Origin: Uranotaenia lowii
Taxonomy: Eukaryota; Arthropoda; Insecta; Diptera; Culicidae
DNA: 64,000 nucleotides
Assembly: GCF_029784155.1 (NCBI RefSeq)
Contig: NC_073693.1
Coordinates: forward strand, 20,868,002 to 20,932,001
Reading direction: 5' to 3'
Of this stretch, positions 23,081 to 34,735 are shown piece by piece. Each line of letters opens with the position of its first letter. Position 1 is the stretch's first letter. The notes under the pieces are model-generated. The model searched no databases. It was given only the letters and a program-made list of their open reading frames with translations, and was not told where the DNA came from. The translations under genes were made by a program, and so were the position numbers.

Positions 23081-25325
23081 TGTAATATTTCTCTTGTTGA
23101 TTACTTTGCTGAAGAATGCTATATTTTGGGAGTGTTTGTGTTCATTGACACAATCTGGACTTTGTTCAAGGCCTACCACTCCTTGACTTTTTCTTGCCAT
23201 GGTTGCAAGTCAATTTTATTTACGTAGTTTGAGTATGGAGCGTTACTATGCGCGTCATTGGTTTGCATCGTGAAGTTTTGCAAAACTGAGACTTGAACTT
23301 GGAAAAACATAATTTCACAAACTATCGAATCTCATGTGTAGTGTATCTCGACGCGACGTCTAATTGACGCTGATCAGTTTTTGATCCTAATTTTCTACTT
23401 TAAAAAAATCTGTGGTATAACGAATAGCACACAGTAAAAAAAATGCATCCATTTTCGAAACTCTTCTGACCTTATTGCCTGTTCAAACCGCGCTTTAGTA
23501 CCTAATAGCTTTATTTGTGTTCCAGCCATCACTCTATCTAGGCTAGACGCGTGTCATTCTTTAAATAAGCCGAAAAACTTTTGCCGGTACTTAAAAAAAG
23601 CGGCAACCTTGACTTCAGCTTCATTTTACACCCCCCACTCGCCGTTTAAGTGTATCTCAGAAGCCTCCGAGTAAGTTCTATGGTTCCATTACCCTCAACA
23701 AGAAGAAAAAAAATAATGAAAATAAACGTCATTCATGGTAAATAAATAGCAGGCGAGAAACCGCGCCTGCTTTGTTATTCCTTCGGCGTTGTGGAGCCTT
23801 GCGTCGAATTATTTAGACTTGTGCGAACGAGCCACAGAGAAAAATCTCTTGACAGATGTTGGTTTGGAATGATTGCTGGACTGGTTTCCGTTTCATGGTC
23901 GATTAGTTTGATGGTTGTGTGTTGTGGTGCTGTGTGAGATATTATTTTATTGTGGGTGCTGTGCTACCTGGTAAGTATTCCGCCATGTTTATTCGGTGCT
24001 CTCATTATTGTTGCTACTCTCAAAGCAGCGCAGAACGTGTTCAATTAACGCCAACAAGTTGGAGGGCCTCAGTCAAAACAGAACCCGTAAAACCCATTAA
24101 TGTGTTTGTTTTTTTTGCTGTCGAAATCCAAAGTCTCCAGTGAGTTCATTCAAGCTTTTTAGTTGACACTGTCGCTTAAAAATAAAAATTTTGAGTTTCT
24201 AATCCAAAAATCAGGATTCCAAATGAAGCGTCCAAAACCATACGAGTTTCGCTGAACCTACCTTAGAAAAGAATATTAATCCGAAAATTAAAACTAGAAA
24301 CTAGGTTAATCTCTGCCTTTTATTGGATAGGGTATTGAATAAAAATATCGCATAATTAGGAAACCCCCGAAAAGGTTCTAAGCGACTTCCCACGCGTCAA
24401 TCTCAAGTCAAGTCAGGCGTCGCGTCGTGAGTGGTTTCATTCCATTCGGTATAATTTATTCATATTGACAAAGATCCGTTATTTCACCTTCTCCAAAAAT
24501 GTGCGGCTGAGCAGAAAACTCGAGAATTTCGCGCAATATTTGCGGTTGTTGTGACTTTTTAGATGTGGTTGAGTCCGGAAGATGGACGCGCAAAAAAAAA
24601 AACAAAGAAAAAACAAAACTGAGAGCGTGAAATCTTGTTTGTTTGACTAATTTTTAAACTTGGGACTCGAATTCGTTGTGCCAAGCGAGGAAAGTAGGAC
24701 GTCTGTAGTAATCGTGTTCAATTTTTTCCCGTCATTCGTTGCCTTGCTCTCTCTCGGAAGATGATGATGGAAGTGGACAAGTTTTTTGGGATGCTTTCCC
24801 CCCACAACAACAAGATTACCTTGAAAAGATGGTGAGGAGTTCGCGTTTAGGAAATTAAGGGAGATCCCGGCTTAATCTTCCGGGAGGTGTGTCGGACCTT
24901 TTTAAGTGGTAGGGCTTCTGAAGATTCAAAAGGGCCCAGTAATAGTGAGAAATGCCAGACCAGGACAGGAAGTGGCACATTCATCAAATTTCCTAAATGT
25001 TAGATGTTGTCTGTCCCGAACTTGCCGGCCTCAAAATAAAGGGAGGCGGACCCAATCAAAATCGCATTATAGCTGGCGCGTGTTGAATCTCACCGAGGCT
25101 GGAAAAGCCGGTCCACTCCGTTTAGACCTCGAATGGAACCTGACGACGGAACGAACGGTTGCATCTTGGATGTCTTCGACCGTCCACAAACGAACAAGCT
25201 GTTGACAGTAGTGAAAGTTTGCGCGCGTCATAACAATTTGTAAAATCCGTGGAAGATCGCAGGCAAGTTCCTCAGCTTGGATCAGTAAACTGTAAATCTC
25301 CTATCGTTTTCTTCCCTGTCTAACA
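23081..25325. other. Unassigned, relatively unique block with a possible exon end
   Basis: This stretch is less AT-rich than most of the window. A good donor, CTACCTG before GTAAGTATT, lies at 23971-23972. It is preceded by GT-rich sequence including TCATGGTCGATTAGTTTGATGG, so a short non-coding exon ending at 23971 is possible. A solo GCGGCAACCTTG near 23593-23604 resembles the ends of the word elements. The block 24840-25210 is GC-richer, but its 99-codon frame has no recognisable domain. Confidence 0.3.
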
Positions 25326-25327
25326 TT

Positions 25328-25723
25328 TGCTAAAATCCAAAATTGTCAAAATTCTCAAAATTGTCAAAATTGTCAAAATTGTCAAAATTGTCAAAATTGT
25401 CAAAATTGTCAAAATTGTCAAAATTGTCAAAATTGTCAAAATTGTCAAAATTGTCAAAATTGTCAAAATTGTCAAAATTGTCAAAATTGTCAAAATTGTC
25501 AAAATTGTCAAAATTGTCAAAATTGTCAAAATTGTCAAAATTGTCAAAATTGTCAAAATTGTCAAAATTGTCAAAATTGTCAAAATTGTCAAAATTGTCA
25601 AAATTGTCAAAATTGTCAAAATTGTCAAAATTTTCAAAAATTTTAAAGTTTTCAAAATTTTTAAAATTTTCAAAATTTTCAACATTTTCAAAATTGTCAA
25701 AATTGTCAAAATTGTCAAAATTG
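25328..25723. repeat. 9-bp tandem array (unit AAAATTGTC)
   Basis: About 40 units, perfectly regular from 25350 to about 25630. A diverged patch follows (TTTTCAAAA and TTTTAAAG variants, about 25630-25690), then four regular units. The unit differs from AAAAATTAC and AAAAATGAC but has the same length and style, with an A-run, a T-pair and a pyrimidine step. All frames stay open because the period is 9. Confidence 0.95.
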
Positions 25724-25759
25724 GACGATTCAAATATTTCACTGATATCAGCCCAGAAG

Positions 25760-26908
25760 CACATTGAATGTCACTGTGATGTTCAACGGTTTCTGTGTGA
25801 CTTTAAAAAAAGCGCCTAAATGTATATCATCATATTCGCTCAAATTGAAATGCAATCACAATTATCTGTTTCATAACCGATGTCACTCGAGCAACAACGA
25901 AACGAAACTTATTCGCGCTGTTAGCAATCACATTCATTGCCGAACAACGCAATTTTTCTTCTGTCTCGGATCGCCCGTCGTCAATGCGTTTTGCATCGCC
26001 TGAAGCAATGAATCACCAAAAACAATCCGGGTCCAAAAATTTGCCCGCAAAATGAATCGGTCGGTCGGTCGGTCATCTTTAATACCGTCGCTCGTCATCG
26101 GAACAAGTTTTTATCGCGACTTGATTCGGAAACAAATCGGACCTTCCGCCCAACGAAAATAACACGACACAATGCAATGGTGTCAACCAGCTATTAGTCG
26201 AAAGCCTTCGGCGGTTTTGCTTTTACTTTCTTCCTATTGTCGGTTATGCAACACTTGTTGCCTGTGATTGTTTCGCGGGAGAATTATTAAATCACGAATT
26301 AGCAATTACGATAGTGATCTCTCGAAATCGGAAAAGAATTAACATCACAAGTCGGAAAGTGAGCTGTCATGACTGGTGAAAACCATTGAGCACCCTTAGT
26401 TTCATGAGATTAAATAGTCTCCATTATTTGAGATCGGCTTTATCATTGGTTTATTAATCTAATTTTTGTTTTCTTTTTTATTATGAACTTGGAACCAAAG
26501 ATTCAAATCAGATCATTACAGATGTCACATCATCATACCAATATTTTTTAAGTTGTATAAATTTAACAAAGAACATGTGTTCTTCCATCCTTATGATAAT
26601 AATTCTCCAACAAGTAACACGTATGTAATATTTGGTGTCACAACCATTCGGAGAGAAGCACCTTTCACTAACAGCCACTTTGCCACTAGCCTTCATTTAC
26701 AATCTTTAATCACCGAAAGTGATCAAAGTAACCATAGGTCTTTGCAAACGAAAAATCAGTAGCTGAGCAAGTGTGCTAGTGAATTGTGTGCCGTAGTAAA
26801 ATTGTGAATCGTTTAAGCAAATATTGTTTATAAATCCTAATTTTTCCAGTCAGTTAGTTTAGCTACAAGCAGTTGTAAGTGGTAGGAACATTCTCAAAAC
26901 CATAACCA
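25760..26908. other. Unassigned, relatively unique
   Basis: This stretch follows the array and has moderate GC content, including four tandem GGTC at 26058-26075. The phrase GCACATTGAATGTCACTGTG at 25759-25778 resembles 6660-6680. No gene was recognised. Confidence 0.25.
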
Positions 26909-27064
26909 TAGACTGTTCCAGAAATTATAAGCACACCTAATGTTAACGGTCATTTTGAATCGAATTTTTTTTTCGAATTCTACTGGCTGCGTCCTTGTGT
27001 ATACACATGTCTGTAAATAAAAACATAAAAAAAACATTAAGTTTGTGATTACATTTCAAAATCA

Positions 27065-28500
27065 CTCCGTCTCACTCCGGAGAAGAGAAAAAGTATCGTG
27101 TACAAGTGGTGTACTGTGAGAGGAATCTCATTGAGAAAGTTGGCCAAAGAAGAGGATGTGAGCACCGGAGCGGTACGGACAGCTATTAAAAAATATGGTG
27201 AACATTGTACATTTGAAGATGAACCGAGGAGTGGTCGAAATCTGGTCCTGCAACTAGTCCTGCTAACGACATAAAGGTCAGTGATGCCGTTCGGGATACG
27301 GCTAGAAAAGTCGCGACCTCGACGTCCAACGTGATGCGTGCTAAAGAGCGACTTGGGCTCAAGACTTACCGGAAGCAGAAAAAACCTAAAAGGAACTCAA
27401 ATCAAGCAGCTTCTGTCAAACCAAGAGCCCGAAAACCATATGATTAAATATTTTGCAACAGTTCTGGGTGCATTATCATGGACGATAAACTGGACTCTTT
27501 TTTTAAACGATCTCATTTTACACGGTGTTATTATATTTTTTATCGATTTTCTCGAAATAAGACGATTTTCGAACATGTCATAAACAGGTTCTAGACATAC
27601 CCGCTTTTTTTCAACCAATTTGGGTGGTAAATTGGTTCGGACGTTGCTTCCCAACTGAAACATGCGACGGAATGGCCACTTAGAGACTCTGCGGAAGTTC
27701 CGGAACAACCGTGGCTTAAAACCCAAACAGATCAATCCAAAACAAATCTTTGAGCTTCCCGATTTAACAAATCACCTCAGAATAGTCTACCTGGTTGGAA
27801 ATAATACATCTACAGTCCAAGTTGGCCACTTTACTCGAAATAAGCGATGAATTTTGCCCTGTTGTTTTGAACTTTTTTAAAACGATTTCTTTTTTTCACA
27901 AACACGATAATCGTTTAAAAAAGGATCCAGTGTATATGAATTCGGACTATAAAACCCTTTCTGGGCCACAATACTTCACTGTACGCAAGGACAAGGATAT
28001 CCCCAAAACGGAAAAGGCAATTTTCACCGGAAAAATTTGGCAAGAAAGTTATGGTGTGGCAGGCAATTTGGAGTGCGGCAAAATATCTAGCCCGTACGTT
28101 ACATTGGAAACAATAAACATCCACAACTAGGTATATCAAGGAATGCCTCCAGAAGAGTTTATTGCCGATGATCATGCAGCATGATGGATTCATATTTGGC
28201 CCGATTTGGCATCATGTCATTCCGCTAAAGACACACTAGGGTGGTACAAAAGCCAAAACGTCTGTTTTGTGTCAAAAACATGAATCCGCCAAATTGTCCC
28301 GAGGCACGGCCTACCGAGACTTTCTAGGCTTAGACCAAAGCAAAGCTACGAAAATACATAAAACTAACTGATGCCCCGGATAATTCATAAATGATTGGCC
28401 AAAATTGATGAAAATGGTGGGTAATGCAACTGTGCAGAAGCTGATGAGCCATGTTCGAGGAAAAGTGCGAAGTCTGGCTTACGATTTAAGATTTTCATCA
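27065..28500 (+). pseudogene. Mariner-like transposase remnant (DD37E-like)
   Basis: The N-terminal helix-turn-helix region reads in pieces: LTPEKRKSIVYKWCTVRG, SLRKLAKEEDVSTGAVRTA, DIKVSDAVRDTARKVATS. The first catalytic region is visible as CIIMDD, where the MITE interrupts it, resuming with MNSDYKTLSGPQYFTV. The second catalytic aspartate is in IWPDLASCHSAK. The final glutamate lies in NPPNCPEARPTE, about 37 residues later once a small frameshift is allowed for. Several frameshifts and stops make it inactive. The family normally cuts and pastes at TA sites. Confidence 0.8.
27497..27922. mobile_element. MITE inserted in the mariner transposase
   Basis: It interrupts the reading between CIIMDDKLD and the DYKTLSGP block. 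Its ends are inverted copies of CTTTTTTTAAACGAT and CCTTTTTTAAACGAT. The flanking hexamers GGACTC and GGATCC may be a diverged target duplication. About 425 bp, non-coding. The superfamily is not assigned. Confidence 0.55.
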
Positions 28501-28843
28501 AATAAGAGTACAGTATTAGGTAGGGCACAAATAATGATACAATGTGCCAAAAAAAAATTGTATAAAATAATATTTTTTATAATTTTGAAAGCTTGCTTAT
28601 AATTTCTGGAACAGTCTAAAGTATCTAATTTAATTTAATTTGATAAACAATGAATATATTAATTTTTTTTTGAGAGTGCCAGTGCTCAAATCTCTGACTT
28701 TGATCATTTTTTATTATTTGATTCTTCCAGTAATAAGAATAAAAGGTGATGTTTTTGAAGCTCAACATATTAACTTTATAAATTTTTAATGAATTGATTT
28801 CTTGAATAATCATTAAAAAAATTATAAAAACAAAACTTATAAG

Positions 28844-29757
28844 TAGGGGAGAGTGGGGTATCGTGGGCCATAAGGAAACGTGGGCCACTTTTAATATCTC
28901 AGATGTGCGTTGAGATAAAAATCTCAAACCAACTGTCATCGTCATCGCTTTGCGTGAGCATATATTCCTATAAGTTGTTAACTGAAATACGCATCATATG
29001 CTTCTTTTGTTTATCAAGCTAAAAAAAGTTAGGAAAATTTACTTACATAATTAAAAAACACCCGCCAATTTCATCGATGGGGAACCTAAAGTGCATAACA
29101 AAAATATTCTCATACGCTTATGATCTTAGTTTTGTCATGATCTTTCATGTGGAAAAGGAATTTTTGATGAAACATCAATGAGTCACACAAACGCAACCAA
29201 TTTGCAAATCATAGCTTGTGGGGAATCGTGGGCCACACATCTTGAATCACCTATATTTTTATGTTTTTATACACATTTAGAACTTAAAATATGTTTTTTC
29301 TATCTGTAAAGTTTTCTTATGCCAAATGAAGAGTTATGAACAATATTTTGTCCATCCTATATAAAATTTTTTGCCAAAACGTTCGCGAGCCAGGTTTTGG
29401 AATCTATGCGATCATATACAGCTTTCTTTTTTATTTCATCATCTGAAATTACTTTAAAATAACAAAATGAATTAGGAAATCACAGTTTTGGGTCAACTCA
29501 TAAACTTTGCATGTTATTTGGTCAATTTGGATTTGGTGGCCCACGATTCTCCACCATTTTTCAAAATCCAAAAAATATTGCTTTTTTTCAAACAGTCAGA
29601 ATTTGGGGAAAATAACTTATTAAAAATTAAAAAAAAACCTTATGATACCTTGAAAATGTAGAACACCATACCATTTTTTATTTTCATTTTATCTTTTATA
29701 ATAAAGAAGTTATGGAACATCGAAAAAAAGTGGCCCATGATTCCCCACTCTCCCATA
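28844..29757. mobile_element. MITE with GGGGAGAGTGGGG ends
   Basis: TA then GGGGAGAGTGGGGTATCGTG at the left mirrors GGGAGAGTGGGGAATCATG read inward from 29755. TA flanks both ends. Internal near-copies of the end motif occur at about 29219-29232 (GGGGAATCGTGGGCC) and 29540-29557. About 910 bp without a transposase. Such ends are common among mosquito TA-flanked MITEs, but I do not name the family. Confidence 0.8.
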
Positions 29758-30484
29758 TTTTTTTAAAATGCTGAAAACACAAAACAACACTAATTCAGTT
29801 AATATTATGCATTAACACTCAGTTTTGGTGGTGCAACTTCAAATTACTTTTCAAACTTCCTGAACTCGAAGCTTTTGTCAGATTTTGTTTTTCAAATCTA
29901 GTTTTGGTGATGCCTCTGTATTTATAAGTTTGTAAATAAATCAGATCTGAACGAAATCAATCATTGATAACTGATAAACCAACAGAATAACATAGGCTTG
30001 CCAGATACTTTTAAAAAAAAATGCAGGACATTTCACGACAAAAAAGCGGGACATAGCCGAAAAAAGCAGGACATTTCAGAAACTCTTAAAAAATAAATTG
30101 TATTGCCAAACTTGTAGGTATACCAGCCAAAGTTAGTCATAGAAAGTACAAAAAGTTTTTTTTAACGCGTTTCAGCACGTTTTTAGAGAGAAATATTTCA
30201 AGACCTACATGTAAACGGTGGATTTAATACCACATAAAAACCTTTGTGCAATAACAAATTTATATCACATTTGTTTTAAATATTTGAAACTCAAGAAAAC
30301 TTCCATCATTGTATACTTTGGACAATTGAGTTGAAAAAGATGGTGTATAAATGGCAATTTAACTAAAATTCTGTCGAAAAATTAAGGTCTTTAATTATTT
30401 GAAAGCAACTTAAGCAATAATTTCTTCATACCAAAATTATTTAAATAGCATTGGTTGAACATGCTCCAAGAAATCTTAACTGAA
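29758..30484. other. Mostly unassigned; GCAGGACAT-word fragment at 30000-30110
   Basis: Near 30001 the sequence GGCTTGCCAGATACTT resembles the inward-read ends of the word elements. It is followed by GCAGGACATTTC, GCGGGACATAGCC and GCAGGACATTTCAG. The other end and a target duplication were not found. The remainder is AT-rich and unrecognised. Confidence 0.4.
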
Positions 30485-30660
30485 TAGCTGTTTAACAGAG
30501 GTATGTCTTTTCGCATTGATAAACAATAAATTCAATTAACAGGTATTGCATGGCTATTGCATGGCTACTTTTCATGCAATACTTCGCGAGTCTCCAGTAG
30601 TGATGTCAATTGAATTTATTGTTTATCAATGCGAAAAGACATACCTCTGTTTAACAGCTA
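30485..30660. repeat. Palindrome with 53-bp arms
   Basis: Arms 30485-30537 and 30608-30660 are inverted copies with a single ambiguous difference. Both contain GAGGTATGTCTTTTCGCATT in opposite orientation. The 70-bp spacer holds a direct repeat of GGCTATTGCAT. The right arm is the start of the dispersed repeat that continues to 30925; the left arm is an inverted extra copy of that start. Confidence 0.85.
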
Positions 30661-30925
30661 ATAAATTTTTTGCCTAATAAGGTATGATCAAGAATTTATA
30701 AATTGGTATACAAACTGTCAGCTGGCTCGGTTCCACAAAAGAAACCAAAATGAAGTAGAGTAGATTTTTCAGTACAATATATTAAATTTTCACATACAAA
30801 CCGAAAAGTTCAAATTTACTTATGTAAACGTTACTTAAAAATTCTCCAAAAAAACATGGATGAATTTTGGACCAAGACGAAGCTTTTTAGACCCCAAATC
30901 GACTCAGTCTATTGCTGGCAACACT
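30605..30925 (+). repeat. Dispersed repeat, copy 2
   Basis: Matches 8935-9345 in the opposite orientation through CGGTTCCACA, GGACCAAGACGAAGCTTTTT and CCAAATCGACTCAGTCTATT. Copy 1 has about 24 extra bases near the last motif. Immediately after it, GGCAACACT and AGTGTTGCC form a small hairpin (30911-30936). Confidence 0.65.
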
Positions 30926-31109
30926 GGAAGTGTTGCCAGTTGAACACTACGGAAACCAATAGAGAAGGGTTGCCAATATGGCGGATAATCCATTTATCAA
31001 TATCAATCACTATTGTAACCTGACCTTTTAACATCACTTGACTTAAATAAAGATGATTACGATATCAGTTTTCCGATACAAACTTGCGTTCTTTATTTCG
31101 ATATTACAA

Positions 31110-31641
31110 CAAAAACATTTCTGAATATTTTGAGGCCAACAAAACAAATGAAATTTTATCATCTTGCAATTCCCTAGGTCCTCCCACTGTTTCTATGTTC
31201 GTTTTTTCTATTCAAACTTTAGCATTTGATAGGGTTTTTTTAGCCATTTGTTATCTACAGGCTTTCTTATAGAGAATGTCAGTTTAAAAAAAAAATAATT
31301 ATGTTTAGAACGAACATAAAAATAACTCTAAAACTATACCTATACAAAGGAAAAAGTTAAACTTTCATATAAAACAACTCATTCGCTTCTAAATGCTATC
31401 ATTTTATCAGTTGGTGTTCGTTTGTTAGTCTTCGGAAAAAACAGATATTTTAAAACTTGAAAACTACATTTAAAGTAATATGAAAAAAACTCCAACCACA
31501 AACAAAATTAAGCTTGTTTGAAACTCAATTTATAGGCTTTTAAACGAAGAAAACAGTTTTCAGATATTTCAACTTCAGACTTAGTTAATGATGATAATCT
31601 GTAAGAATTTCATGTTGATCAAAGTTCTCCCAGTTTACAGT
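31110..31641 (+). mobile_element. MITE, TACCGTAAACTGGGGG family, copy 3 (left-truncated)
   Basis: Aligns with the right half of 21380-22331, including TTGCAATTCCCTAGGTCCTC, AACAGTTTTCAGATATTTCA and the terminus GATCAAAGTTCTCCCAGTTT. Divergence is higher than between copies 1 and 2. The left terminus is missing. Confidence 0.75.
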
Positions 31642-31644
31642 ACT

Positions 31645-32575
31645 TCTTTTTTTCGCAGAAGTAAAAATTTCTGGCGGGCTTCTAGAAAGTTTATCATTGT
31701 GTTAAATCTTTATTTTTAAAACTTTGAAACGTTATACAGTTTTGTCAGAAAAGTGCAGATTTTTTTTTAAATGATGTCTACCTATCTTCAGAAGTTATTT
31801 AAAAATCTAAAGCTGATAGAAAAAAAACTAATACCTATCTAACTGTGATTGGGATTCAGGGCACCCAAATTAATAAAAAAAATTAGCTCTTAAATTGTGT
31901 ACACCTCGAAAAAATGATAATTTTGTGGCCTTGTGTAATCAAAACCCTTTCGAACGTAGAATTAAAAATTGAAAAAAACATGAAACACAAAAAAAATTTT
32001 TTTCGATGAATATTTTATATCAGCATAAAATTTGTAATGACATAAAACTTTTTTTTATAATCAAAGTGATAAGTAACAAACTAATGGATACTAGGTTTAA
32101 CTTTTTTTTTGCTAATTCTGTTAACTGGTAAGCATCTGTCACTTGGCTCAGCTTGTTGATTCGTTAAATTAGTGGGTACTTGATGAATATAAATTGATGT
32201 TAAAATGGTTGGTTTCAAATTATGAAATTGTGAAGTTGTTACAGTTCTTAAGGAGGAGGTAGTGTTTTTGAATATCAATATTTTAGTTTCAATACAAAGG
32301 GTTTGCGGAATTGCAATTCAAAATTTACAATTGAAAATTATTTCAATTTTTGAACGCATATAGTGTCGACACTCGTTAATTGAAATATGTTAGTCTGAGA
32401 CTGATATAGAATGTGATGTAGCACCAAATTCTAATTTTCCGACATGTTTGTTAACAGTTATTTTTAAATACCTTTTAGGATCAAGTAATTTCCCGTTACT
32501 ACGATAAATTAAAAAAAAAATTACTTACAAAAAAAAATGTTCAAGGAAAATCTTCATTTTATTGAAATTGTTTTG
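31645..32575 (-). mobile_element. hAT-like 2.3-kb family, partial copy
   Basis: In reverse orientation it aligns with the left 900 bp of 58983-61263 through phrases such as TTTGAAACCAACCATTTTAA, TGGGTGCCCTGAATC, GCTGATATAAAATATTC and TGTATTGAAACTAAAAT. Neither terminal AAGGCCGTGCG nor the C-run is present, so it is truncated at both ends. It abuts MITE copy 3. Confidence 0.6.
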
Positions 32576-33013
32576 AAAAATGATTAAAACAGTCGAAAAT
32601 GAGTGAATTTACGTCACAAAAAAAAATTTTTTTTTCATTAAACCAGGGAATTTTTACATTTTCTTACAAAAAGCAAGACAAATGAGTAAATTTACGTCAC
32701 AAAATTTGATTTTTTGTAAAAATTTCTACGGCTGCCTTGAAACTCCAGATGGTCGGATTTTTACAAATCGAACATAATTTTGTATATTTTTTTTAAAAAT
32801 TTATAAAAAAAAAAATAAAAATTATTAGAAGAAAATGTAAAAAAAATATTTTTGTGATTATTTAAAAAATATTGTGAGAAACAGTACTAATTATAACGCA
32901 CGCTTCTTATATATTTTGTTATGAAAGTGCGTGTCAAAATAAGGGAAAAGTTTTGAAAAAAAAAATCAACATTTGTGTTTGAACAAGTCGGAAAACATAA
33001 TATCACTTCGAAA

Positions 33014-33202
33014 ATGTATGTATGTATGTATGTATGGGTCCCCCATCGGTAGCAAGGTCCTGCCTATGTCTGTATGGTTGGCCCGAAGGCTTCCACGGCC
33101 GATGGTTCGTCGAGAGAAGGCATCCAACCCTAAGAAACCTACAATGGTTGGCTACCACTCCGCTTGTAAAAGTTTCCTCAGGCTATCCCCAGATGCATTC
33201 CC
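33014..33202 (-). mobile_element. Short interspersed element with (CATA)n tail, copy 2
   Basis: Reverse complement of the 22341-22545 family: body GGAATGCATCTGGGGATA to TTGCTACCGATGGGGGA, tail as ATGT repeats at 33014-33036. It interrupts a phrase (ATAATATCACTTCGAAAATG at 32997-33016) that reappears at 35126-35145, so it landed in another dispersed repeat. Confidence 0.7.
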
Positions 33203-34735
33203 TCTGGTTATATATAAAAGAACAATATAGATATGAAATATAATGAAAACAAGCAAAATATAATCAATATGAAATGTGAATAAAATAAAAAAAAATTACA
33301 GATATAATAAAATAAACAAATAACCATTTGATAAACAATAAAAATAATAATACCATTGATAAATAAAAAATATTTTATAATAAATAATTTGAAAAAAATA
33401 ATAAAATAATAGAGATCCAATTTTCGGCACGATACAATTTTTTTGATGAAAAAAGATATGAACTAAATCAATAAAATATTCTAGAGAATAGATAACTTGG
33501 GAACATAAACAAAACAAATATAATTTAATGATAAAAACGAAAAATCAACTTTCAAATGATGTTTAATTTTATTTAAAAAAATTTATAAATGAGATAAGCT
33601 GAAATTATCAGATCATTTCCATTATTAGCTGTTAATGCAATAAGAGAAGAACTTTAAAGACAATGAAAATAAAATAAGCCGACAATTTAAATTGGTCTTA
33701 TTTTCAATGACTGATTTGGAGATTAAGACTTTTAAACCATTAACATAAATATATTTTCGCAACGTCTATTATCGTAGTTACTGCGGATTAGATGAAGATA
33801 GATTATAGTACAATAATGTTGAAACAACTATTGTATTCATGATTAATAAATTCTGAAATTTTCAATGCATTGATAACCGATGCTGTTCAGCGGTGGAAAC
33901 GTGAAACCTATGCGTAACATTACTGTATCATTATTGTTTAACTTGAATTATTGCTCTGCGAAGTAATATTTTAGAAGGAATTTAATTACTTAAATAACTA
34001 AAGTAGGGAATAATATGTTCGCTCTTTTATACCTTAAAAAACTTTTAAATATTCAAAACAATCTGGATTCTGTTTAGTTTAGATTTTAGAAGGATGTGTA
34101 TATTTGTGCAAATACGATAATCAATTACCATACTTCAAGAAATGATTAAAAATTATTTTATAGTTTACAGCTTTCAGTTAGTTGTTTTCGGAAAAGTATA
34201 ACATCAAGATATACTCTGGAAAAATAATAATTTAATTCGTCTTACTTGCCTCGAATTATGCAAAACACGGAAAATATTAAGATTTAGATAAAGAACGCTA
34301 CGAATTTAAAATCGAAGTTATGTCTGAATATTTAAAGAACAAACAACTCGTTATCCGAAGTTTTAATCTTGAAACCCTATCTGTCAATACAACAAAAGCG
34401 GTTTTTATTAAAATGTAAAAGAAAAAAATACTCAAAAAGTAAAATAAGAAAAATAATATACATTATTTTAGTACTTCATTTGCCTAATGTTAAAAACGTT
34501 GTGATTGAATGGGGAGGAAACCTAATAATTACTAATTTTGAAGTGTACAAAATTTTCTGTAATATCCGCAAAGCTAAGATGGCTAGAAGTTCTTTCGAAC
34601 AATGTATTTCAAACATTTTCAGATTCTTAATTATGATTCTTGAACCGATGGGCTGAAGCAAAAATAATGAACGGAAATTACGATATACGTTCATGCAGCA
34701 TGTAAGAACCTAGCGCTTAAAAAGAAAAAAAAAAC
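33203..34735. other. Unassigned, extremely AT-rich
   Basis: Almost pure A/T runs with no recognisable gene, RNA or element. The open frames here are short and of low complexity. Confidence 0.3.

Larger units (their letters stand above)
26911..28616 (+). mobile_element. Tc1/mariner-superfamily element with intact ends
   Basis: Inverted repeats begin GACTGTTCCAGAAATTATAA at 26911 and end with the complement at 28616. TA flanks both sides (26909-26910 and 28617-28618), the normal target duplication for this superfamily. The interior is a ruined transposase on the plus strand (27065-28500) carrying an inserted MITE at about 27497-27922. The ends are much better preserved than the coding region. 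Confidence 0.9.

Noticed and set aside
25320..25819. Overlapping frames of 140-158 codons on both strands
   Set aside because: Products of the AAAATTGTC array, open in several frames at once.
30905..30950. GGCAACACT / AGTGTTGCC as a complete tiny word element
   Set aside because: Only a small hairpin beside the dispersed repeat; no repeated word inside and no 8-bp duplication.
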